A stretch of DNA of 5,646 bases, from the NCBI GenBank assembly GCA_018065965.1, contig JAGHSH010000218.1:1-5646 (forward strand). The letters are read 5' to 3'. Origin of the DNA: Candidatus Apopatocola equi. GTDB lineage: Bacteria; Bacillota; Clostridia; Oscillospirales; Oscillospiraceae. The notes beneath the pieces were generated by a model. The model saw only the letters and a program-made list of their open reading frames with translations. It did no database searches and was not told where the DNA came from. Positions 1 through 4,134 of this stretch are shown in pieces. How positions within the stretch are numbered: position 1 is the stretch's first letter; every line of letters starts with the position of its first letter. Position numbers and translations under genes: made by a program.

Positions 1-164
1 ATATCGCTGAGAGTCAGCTCGGAAAGCACCTCTTCCACAGGGGCGGGCTCGGTGGGAATCTCCGCTTCGGCAGGCTTTTCTTCCTGCTTTGCGCCGCCGC
101 AGGCGGCAAGCCCCAGGGTGAGTGTCAGGGCAAGACCCAAAGAGACCAGTTTACGCAGTTTCAT
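1..164 (-). CDS. ABC transporter substrate-binding lipoprotein, N-terminal part (partial, cut at window edge)
   Basis: Only the first 54 codons are inside the window. The protein starts MKLRKLVSLG, followed by a hydrophobic stretch and the lipobox LAAC with the lipidated Cys at residue 22, then GGAKQ and a Glu/Pro/Ala-rich linker. This is a typical Sec/signal peptidase II lipoprotein signal of a Gram-positive solute-binding protein anchored on the outer face of the membrane. The ATG at 162-164 has a GGAGG ribosome binding site at 173-177, 8 bases upstream, lying inside the end of the ATPase gene. The start overlaps the ATPase stop by 14 bp, so translation is probably coupled. Its position after a FecCD-type permease and its ATPase suggests the periplasmic-binding-protein family that captures siderophores, haem, cobalamin or other metal chelates. 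The ligand-binding domain is outside the window, so the substrate cannot be read. Confidence 0.85.
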   Translation of the reverse strand, partial: MKLRKLVSLGLALTLTLGLAACGGAKQEEKPAEAEIPTEPAPVEEVLSELTLSD

Positions 165-924
165 GTTGTTTTCCTCCGATAATGATTTTTTCTCCGTCAA
201 TTTCAAGGATGCGAATGTCTATGTCAAAGATTTCACGGATATGCTCGGGAGTAAGGATCTCGCTGCCGCCGGCATGGCGGATCACGCCGCCGCTCATGAG
301 GTAAAAGCGGTCGCCCATGGCCAGCGCCTGATTGAGATCGTGGAGAGAGCTGAGAATAGTGATGCCCCGGCTTTCGGCAAGGCGGCGAGCCTCCCGGATG
401 ATGAGCTGCTCGTTGGCCATGTCCAGATTGCCGGTGGGTTCGTCAAAGATCAGGAGTCTGGGCTCCTGTGCCAGCGCCCGGGCAATGGCGATCTTTTGCT
501 TCTCGCCGCCGGAGAGCTCCTCGGCGTTCCGTTCGGCAAAGGACTCAAGCCCCATCTCGGCGATGATGGCATCCACCGCCTGCCTGTCCGCCTCCCCGGC
601 GCGGGAGCCGAAATAGGACACGCGCCCCAGCAGGATGGAATCATAAACAGTCAGGTTGCCGAAGTGGATGTGCTGGGGTACATACGCCACCAGCCGGGCC
701 CGCTCCCGGGGCGAGAGCCGCGTCAGCTCCTCTCCGCCAAAGCGCACACAGCCTGCAGACGCCTTTTCTATGCCCAGCAGGGTTTTGAAGAGTGTGGTCT
801 TGCCGCAGCCGTTTTTGCCCAGCAGGATGCCGACTTTTCCCTCTTCCAGCTCGAGATCCAGCCCCTGCAGCACCTCACGGCCGCGTCTGGAATAGGAAAA
901 ATGCAGATTTTCGATTTGAAGCAC
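151..924 (-). CDS. ABC transporter ATP-binding protein, iron-siderophore/cobalamin (FepC/BtuD) type
   Basis: This 257-residue protein is a complete ABC ATPase of the usual length for the iron-chelate/vitamin B12 importer class. Visible motifs in order are Walker A GKNGCGKTT (36-44), Q-loop Gln84 in YVPQH, signature LSGGEKQ (137-143), Walker B LLIFDEP (157-163), D-loop NLD (166-168) and switch His195 in SLHDLNQA, a wording typical of the FepC/FecE/BtuD group. It would act as a dimer on the cytoplasmic face and drive import through the FecCD permease encoded just upstream. The start is a GTG (922-924); GGGGGAG at 931-937, 6 bases away, supports it, and the next in-frame ATG (codon 124) would remove Walker A. 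The gene begins 3 bp after the permease stop and overlaps the lipoprotein start by 14 bp, so the three form one operon. The family is clear; the transported substrate is not. Confidence 0.95.
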   Translation of the reverse strand: MLQIENLHFSYSRRGREVLQGLDLELEEGKVGILLGKNGCGKTTLFKTLLGIEKASAGCVRFGGEELTRLSPRERARLVAYVPQHIHFGNLTVYDSILLGRVSYFGSRAGEADRQAVDAIIAEMGLESFAERNAEELSGGEKQKIAIARALAQEPRLLIFDEPTGNLDMANEQLIIREARRLAESRGITILSSLHDLNQALAMGDRFYLMSGGVIRHAGGSEILTPEHIREIFDIDIRILEIDGEKIIIGGKQHETA

Positions 925-927
925 GGC

Positions 928-1965
928 TCACTCCCCCTTTCTGCCCAGCAGGATGCCCACAAAGAACGGCGCACCCAACAGGCTGGTGACTGCGCCCACG
1001 GGCAGCGCAGAGCCGTTGCCCATGCTGCGCGAGAGCGTGTCGGAGAGCAGCAGAAGAAGAGAACCGCTGAGAGCCGAAAGCGGCAGGGTGATGCGATGAT
1101 CCTCGCCCAGCAGTTTTTTCACCAGATGGGGGCAGATGATGCCCACAAAGCCGATGATGCCGAGAAAAGACACGATCACCGCCGTGATGAGCGAGGAAAG
1201 CAGCAGGCAGAGGAAGCGGAGCCGATCCACGCTCACGCCCATGCTGCGGGCCGTGGCGTCGCCGCTGAGAAGGGCGTTGCACTGCCAGCGAAGGCGGGTG
1301 AACACCAGCAGCCCCAGTCCGGTCACGGCCAGCATGATGGCATCGGTCTTATAGGTGGCCCGTCCCAGATCGCCGAAGGACCAGATCACTGCCGCCGACA
1401 GTCCCACATCCGTGGCATAAAACTGCAGCAGTGTGGTGGCCGCCGTCCAGACACTGCCCATGGCGATGCCGGAGAGCACCACCACCGAGGGGCTGAAGCT
1501 CTTGAGGCGGCAGAGGCCGAGGATTAGCAGGATCGACAGCGCCGCAAAGGCAAAGGCCAGCAGCGAGGTGGCATAGGGGGAAGCGCCGGTGGCATAGTTC
1601 TGCACATTGTGCCCGGTGGAAAGATAGCCGCCCGCAAAGGCGATGATGGAAAGGTTGGCTCCGAACACCGCCGCGTTAGACACGCCCAGCGTGGAGGGGG
1701 AGGCCATGGGATTGTCCAGCGCCGTCTGCATCAGCAGGCCGGAAACCGACAGTCCCGCCCCGGCGATGAGCGCAGCCAGCACCCGGGGCAGACGGATGGA
1801 ACGCAGGATGCGGATCTGGGAGGCACTGCCTGTACCCCGCAGCGCAGCTATGCATTCTCTTACCGTCATATGAGATGAGCCGATCATCAGGCAAACAAAA
1901 CTCATGCAGATGACCGACAGCAAAAGCACCGTCAGCACGGTGCGCTCTTTAGCTTTTTGAATCAC
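928..1965 (-). CDS. FecCD-family ABC transporter permease (metal-chelate/cobalamin importer)
   Basis: This 345-residue integral membrane protein matches the FecCD/BtuC family in length and motifs. It has an N-terminal hydrophobic helix (about residues 9-29), RLPR (58-61) followed by a Gly/Ala-rich helix, NPMASP (85-90) with LGVSNAA, the cytoplasmic coupling region GFVGIICPH (272-280) and GEDHR (287-291), LPLSAL (294-299), and the C-terminal LPVGAVTSLLGAPFF helix. Many strongly hydrophobic stretches in between fit the family's roughly ten membrane helices. It should form the homodimeric pore served by the neighbouring ATPase and lipoprotein. The start is GTG at 1963-1965, with GGGGAG at 1972-1977 six bases upstream; the next Met (residue 21) would break the first helix. 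It is the first gene of the operon and has its own promoter at 1990-2018. FecCD permeases carry siderophores, haem, cobalamin and occasionally other metal complexes, and the sequence does not show which. Confidence 0.95.
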   Translation of the reverse strand: MIQKAKERTVLTVLLLSVICMSFVCLMIGSSHMTVRECIAALRGTGSASQIRILRSIRLPRVLAALIAGAGLSVSGLLMQTALDNPMASPSTLGVSNAAVFGANLSIIAFAGGYLSTGHNVQNYATGASPYATSLLAFAFAALSILLILGLCRLKSFSPSVVVLSGIAMGSVWTAATTLLQFYATDVGLSAAVIWSFGDLGRATYKTDAIMLAVTGLGLLVFTRLRWQCNALLSGDATARSMGVSVDRLRFLCLLLSSLITAVIVSFLGIIGFVGIICPHLVKKLLGEDHRITLPLSALSGSLLLLLSDTLSRSMGNGSALPVGAVTSLLGAPFFVGILLGRKGE

Positions 1966-1989
1966 AGTTCACTCCCCATTTCAAGAAGC

Positions 1990-2018
1990 ATTATAGCATC
2001 CGAAACAGGGCATAAAAA
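1990..2018 (-). promoter_or_regulatory. Promoter of the ABC importer operon (extended -10)
   Basis: On the minus strand a perfect TATAAT (1990-1995) is preceded by TGC, giving the extended -10 form TGnTATAAT. Seventeen bases upstream lies a weak -35, TTTTTA (2013-2018). Transcription should start near 1983, leaving a short leader before the GTG at 1965. The match is good by eye and the position, directly in front of the permease, is right. A G/C-tract box (2019-2033) abuts the -35 and an inverted repeat (2005-2025) surrounds it, so the promoter is probably controlled. Confidence 0.75.
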
Positions 2019-2025
2019 CCCCTGT
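2005..2025. repeat. Inverted repeat ACAGGG-N9-CCCTGT around the importer -35
   Basis: ACAGGG (2005-2010) and CCCTGT (2020-2025) are perfect inverted arms separated by 9 bases that contain the -35 hexamer (2013-2018). One arm overlaps the GC-tract box. The site is placed to block RNA polymerase, so it may be part of the same operator or a separate one. There is no U-run after it on either strand, which argues against a terminator. Confidence 0.45.
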
Positions 2026-2033
2026 GGGGGGAT
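2019..2033. promoter_or_regulatory. Candidate metal-regulator operator at the importer promoter (GC-tract box)
   Basis: The + strand reads CCCC-TGT-GGGGGG-AT. The last ten bases, GTGGGGGGAT (2024-2033), recur exactly at 2469-2478 upstream of the CsoR-family regulator gene. In both places 28 bases separate the box from the -10 hexamer and 5 bases separate it from the -35. Operators of the CsoR/RcnR family are known to be built on G/C tracts, either a single G-tract or a C-tract/G-tract dyad, in AT-rich flanks. This site fits the dyad type. Binding by the neighbouring regulator is an inference from sequence and position. Confidence 0.55.
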
Positions 2034-2085
2034 GAAAAACTGTACAAAAATGCATGGCAATATTTTATTTTCGTGGAATGTATGA

Positions 2086-2412
2086 TTATTTCATAAACAG
2101 CTCTATGGCTTCCCGGAAGCGATTAACGGAGTCCATATTCCCCTCCTCCACCGCTTCGGACAGGCAGTGCTCCAGATGATCCCGCATGATCAGTCTGCCG
2201 GCGGAGCGGAGAGCGCCGATCACAGCAGAGAGCTGCTGCAGCACATCTGAGCAGTCCTCGTCCCGCCCGACCATGGCGGAGACGCGATCCAGCTGGCCCG
2301 CTGCCTTGGCCAGACGGTTCTGAACGGCCTTGGTATTGGTGTGGGTGTGTCCGTGGGAATGCCCGTGGGAATGTTCATGGGAATGCTCATGGCCGTATGC
2401 ATTTTCCGTCAT
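2086..2412 (-). CDS. CsoR/RcnR/InrS-family metal-sensing transcriptional repressor with His-rich N-terminal tail
   Basis: This 108-residue protein belongs to the DUF156 (CsoR/RcnR/FrmR) family of small all-helical DNA-binding tetramers that release DNA when metal binds. Residues 28-108 form the domain, starting with KAVQNRLAKAAGQLDRVSAM and ending with RFREAIELFMK. The metal-site pattern Cys54, His79, Cys83 has the C-x24-H-x3-C spacing of CsoR. Residues 8-24 hold nine His alternating with Ser, Gly, Glu or Thr; His22 lies about where the nickel sensor InrS has its fourth, N-terminal His ligand (recalled numbering H21, C53, H78, C82). Nickel or cobalt is therefore as plausible as copper. The start chosen is the ATG at 2410-2412 with a strong AAAGGAGG site ending 7-8 bases upstream. 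A longer open frame to 2640 exists but its extra 76 residues look non-coding. The gene lies 120 bp upstream of the importer operon in the same direction, with no clear terminator between them, and has its own promoter and GC-tract box. Confidence 0.92.
   Translation of the reverse strand: MTENAYGHEHSHEHSHGHSHGHTHTNTKAVQNRLAKAAGQLDRVSAMVGRDEDCSDVLQQLSAVIGALRSAGRLIMRDHLEHCLSEAVEEGNMDSVNRFREAIELFMK
2351..2398. repeat. 12-bp tandem repeat encoding the His-rich tail
   Basis: Four 12-base units follow one another: two nearly identical CCGTGGGAATG(C/T), then TCATGGGAATGC, then a degenerate TCATGGCCGTAT. On the minus strand each of the first three encodes His-(Ser/Glu)-His-(Ser/Gly)-type tetrapeptides of the regulator. 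A gain or loss of one unit would keep the frame and add or remove four residues with two His. Confidence 0.6.
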
Positions 2413-2434
2413 CCGATCGCCTCCTTTTTTCGTG

Positions 2435-2463
2435 ACTATACCATTCTCTCCCGATGCACACAA
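2435..2463 (-). promoter_or_regulatory. Promoter of the CsoR-family regulator gene (extended -10)
   Basis: On the minus strand the -10 is TATAGT (2435-2440) preceded by TGG, an extended -10, and the -35 is TTGTGT (2458-2463) with a 17-base spacer. The start of transcription would fall near 2428, giving a leader of about 16 bases with the AAAGGAGG ribosome binding site. The layout (weak -35, extended -10, 17-base spacer, GC-tract box 5 bases upstream of the -35) copies that of the importer promoter. Confidence 0.65.
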
Positions 2464-2468
2464 GCTGG

Positions 2469-2478
2469 GTGGGGGGAT
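2469..2478. promoter_or_regulatory. Candidate metal-regulator operator at the regulator's own promoter
   Basis: GTGGGGGGAT on the + strand is identical to 2024-2033 and sits in the same place relative to its promoter (28 bases from the -10). The surroundings are AT-rich on the left arm of the minus strand (TATAT) and C-rich on the other. It resembles the single G-tract type of RcnR-like operators. Autoregulation is common in this family, which supports the reading. Confidence 0.5.
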
Positions 2479-2481
2479 ATA

Positions 2482-2524
2482 TTTTGTGCAAAAGCTCCGC
2501 TTTTCTTTCTTTTTGTGCGAAAAA
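2482..2524. repeat. Two near-palindromic TTTTGTGC(A/G)AAA motifs upstream of the regulator promoter
   Basis: TTTTGTGCAAAA (2482-2493) is a perfect TTTTG-TG-CAAAA dyad. A second copy, TTTTGTGCGAAAA (2511-2523), has one disturbed arm. Their starts are 29 bases apart, close to three helical turns, and both lie just upstream of the GC-tract box. They could be sites for a second regulator or simply AT-rich upstream DNA. Confidence 0.3.
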
Positions 2525-2580
2525 GTCTTCCCATGAAGTACAGATAGAATGCGATGCTGTGGGAAAAAACATGAAAAAAA

Positions 2581-2730
2581 CTTCCCTCTTTCTTCACGAA
2601 TAGCGGCATTTCGCCGCCGAGCCTCTGTTCTCTTCTCCACCGCCCAGCGGCGCTCATTCTCTTTCTGCCGGGAAAGGGAATGAGGGGGGCTGAACTCCGT
2701 CCCCCACCGCGTGGGGCGGCTGAAATCACG
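2581..2730. other. Gene-free stretch rich in inverted repeats
   Basis: No credible gene lies between the regulator promoter and the prfB terminator. The stretch holds three inverted repeats: GCGGC-N5-GCCGC (2603-2617); a 13-bp arm at 2653-2665 pairing with 2672-2684 across six bases with a single T-G wobble; and CCCCAC-CGC-GTGGGG (2702-2716). None is followed by a U-run on either strand, so they do not look like terminators. A third G6 tract is at 2684-2689. The open frames crossing here have no ribosome binding site or recognisable content. It may hold a structured RNA or be old intergenic debris; I see no promoter that would transcribe it. Confidence 0.4.
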
Positions 2731-2774
2731 AAAAAACGGGTTCCCTGCAAGAATGAATCTTACAGGGAACCCGT
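2731..2774 (-). terminator. Rho-independent terminator of prfB
   Basis: A perfect 12-bp stem, ACGGGTTCCCTG (2736-2747) and CAGGGAACCCGT (2763-2774), closes a 15-base loop. On the minus strand the stem is followed at once by a run of T (2731-2736). It begins 18 bases after the prfB stop codon, the right place and direction to end that transcript. Confidence 0.93.
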
Positions 2775-2792
2775 GTGCTGAACTTTTGCTCT

Positions 2793-3899
2793 TTACTTTT
2801 CCGCCTTCATGGCCAGGAAGGCGTTGATGAAGCCGTCGATATCGCCGTCCATGACGTTCTGAATGTTGCCGTTTTCATAGCCGGTGCGGGCGTCCTTGGC
2901 CAGCGTATAGGGCATGAACACATAGGAGCGGATGGCAGAGCCGAAGTCGATCTTCATCTGCACACCCTTGATATCGCTGACCTTTTCCAGATGCTCCCGC
3001 TCCTTGATCTCCGCCAGCTTGGCGCGGAGCATTTCCTTGCAGTTTTCCAGATTCTGGAAGTGAGAGCGTTCCACCTGAGAGGAGACCACGATGCCGGTGG
3101 CCTTGTGGATCAGACGGACGGCGGAGCTTGTCTTGTTGACCTTCTGGCCGCCTGCGCCGGAGGAACGGTAGACCTGCATCTCATAGTCATCCTCCCGGAG
3201 CTCGATGGTGTTGTCATCGGCGATCTCGGGCATGACCTCCACGGCGGTGAAGCTGGTCTGCCGGCGGCCGGAGGCATCAAAGGGAGAAATACGCACAAGA
3301 CGGTGAACGCCGTTCTCGCTCTTGAGGAAGCCGTAGGCGTTCTCGCCCTCGATCTTGATGGTAGCGGACTTGATGCCGGCCTCGTCGCCGTCCTGCCAGT
3401 CCATGAGGGTATACTTGTAGCCGTGGCGCTCCGTCCAGCGGGTATACATACGGTAGAGCATCTGCGCCCAGTCCTGGGCCTCGGTGCCGCCTGCGCCGGG
3501 ATGGAGGGTGAGGATGCAGTTGTTGGCGTCATATTCGCCGGTGAGCAGGGTGGAGAGGCGGGTGGACTCCAGCTTCTCGCTGAAGGCGGCAAAGTCGCTC
3601 ACCAGCTCCTCGAGCATGCTCTCGTCGTCCTCCTCCAGAGCCATCTCGCAGAGGGTGTAGAGGTCATCCCAGGCGGAGCAGAGCTTCTGATAGCCCTCGA
3701 TCTTGTTCTGCAGCTGCTTGAGGCGCTGCTGGGTCTTCTGGGATTTCTGCACATCGTTCCAGAATTCGGGCTGAGCGCTCTCAGCCTCCAGACCGGCGGC
3801 CTCCCGTCTGGCCTCGTCCAGCTTCAGCGCCGCGCCGAGCTGCTCCAGCGTGGGCTTGAGGTTATTCAGCTTAATCTTATACTCTTCAAATTCAAGCAT
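2793..3899 (-). CDS. prfB: Peptide chain release factor 2 (RF2)
   Basis: This 368-residue protein is a class-I release factor that reads UGA and UAA stop codons in the ribosomal A site and triggers release of the peptide. The anticodon-like motif SPF is at 205-207, which identifies RF2 rather than RF1 (PxT). The catalytic GGQ is at 250-252 within SSGAGGQKVNKTSSAVRL, where the Gln is normally methylated by PrmC. Both positions match E. coli RF2 numbering. Residues 1-110 form the mostly helical N-terminal domain with a coiled-coil look, and GEYDANNC and HPGAGGTEAQDWA (133-145) are family blocks. The ATG at 3897-3899 has AAGGA about 9 bases upstream. The frame is open from this ATG to the TAA, so the programmed +1 frameshift at about codon 25 found in most bacterial prfB genes is absent. 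The gene is monocistronic, with its own promoter (3980-4008) and terminator (2731-2774). Confidence 0.98.
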   Translation of the reverse strand: MLEFEEYKIKLNNLKPTLEQLGAALKLDEARREAAGLEAESAQPEFWNDVQKSQKTQQRLKQLQNKIEGYQKLCSAWDDLYTLCEMALEEDDESMLEELVSDFAAFSEKLESTRLSTLLTGEYDANNCILTLHPGAGGTEAQDWAQMLYRMYTRWTERHGYKYTLMDWQDGDEAGIKSATIKIEGENAYGFLKSENGVHRLVRISPFDASGRRQTSFTAVEVMPEIADDNTIELREDDYEMQVYRSSGAGGQKVNKTSSAVRLIHKATGIVVSSQVERSHFQNLENCKEMLRAKLAEIKEREHLEKVSDIKGVQMKIDFGSAIRSYVFMPYTLAKDARTGYENGNIQNVMDGDIDGFINAFLAMKAEK

Positions 3900-3979
3900 G
3901 AGTGATCGTTCCTTCTATACGCAATCTTATTATTGACAGATGAAAGACCGCAGCGCATACGACCGCGATTATGCGGGAT

Positions 3980-4008
3980 ATTATACCCAATTTTTTCTTT
4001 TTTGTAAA
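3980..4008 (-). promoter_or_regulatory. prfB promoter (sigma-A type)
   Basis: On the minus strand TTTACA (4003-4008) and a perfect TATAAT (3980-3985) are separated by exactly 17 bases, including an A-rich run. This is close to full consensus. It leaves a leader of about 70 bases before the prfB ATG. Confidence 0.88.
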
Positions 4009-4030
4009 GACAAGTTTTTTTCATTTGCCC

Positions 4031-4059
4031 CTTTTCTTTTCCCGAATATATGGTATAGT
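4031..4059 (+). promoter_or_regulatory. prs promoter (extended -10)
   Basis: TATAGT (4054-4059) is preceded by TGG, the same nine-base extended -10 (TGGTATAGT) seen at the regulator promoter on the other strand. The -35 at 17-base spacing (4031-4036, CTTTTC) is poor, so the call rests on the extended -10 and position. Transcription would start near 4066, giving a leader of about 70 bases. It diverges from the prfB promoter without overlapping it. Confidence 0.65.
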
Positions 4060-4072
4060 GTATAAGGATATG

Positions 4073-4091
4073 TATGGGTTTCAGACCCATA
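4073..4091 (+). repeat. Hairpin at the 5' end of the prs leader
   Basis: TATGGGT (4073-4079) and ACCCATA (4085-4091) form a perfect 7-bp stem with a 5-base loop. It starts only about 7 bases after the predicted transcription start. No U-run follows, so it is not a terminator. It could stabilise the mRNA 5' end or be an operator dyad; it does not look like the Bacillus PurR box. Confidence 0.5.
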
Positions 4092-4134
4092 GCTTCAACA
4101 GAGAGAATATGAGAAAGAAGAAAGGTAGCAAAAA

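Noticed and set aside
52..1527. Long plus-strand open frame (491 codons) with a His/Ala/Gln-rich product
   Set aside because: It is antisense to the ATPase and permease genes, which have full family motifs. Its product is low-complexity, with no ribosome binding site or family features; it arises from GC-rich third-position codons.
1981..2085. Riboswitch (for example cobalamin type) ahead of the importer
   Set aside because: The predicted transcript starts about 20 bases before the permease GTG and the whole gap is only 120 bp, too short for a cobalamin riboswitch; no B12-box-like sequence was seen.
2490..2510. AAAAGC-TCC-GCTTTT followed by T-rich DNA as a plus-strand terminator
   Set aside because: The stem is only two G-C pairs plus A-T pairs with a 3-base loop, and no plus-strand gene lies upstream to be terminated.
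2413..2640. N-terminal extension of the CsoR-family gene up to a start at 2640
   Set aside because: The extra 76 residues are Lys/Arg/Phe-rich with no family match, they cover a good promoter and the GC-tract box, and the ATG at 2412 has a near-perfect ribosome binding site.
2436..2750. Minus-strand open frame of 104 codons upstream of the regulator
   Set aside because: It begins inside the prfB terminator hairpin, has no ribosome binding site and no recognisable content.
2775..3905. Plus-strand open frame of 376 codons
   Set aside because: Exact antisense shadow of prfB, with a Leu/Gly/Ala-rich product and no recognisable motif.
3933..3961. Perfect TTGACA on the plus strand (3933-3938) as an additional prs promoter
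   Set aside because: At 17-base spacing the -10 would be CATACG, only three matches, and the site lies in the prfB leader. The extended -10 at 4051-4059 is better placed.
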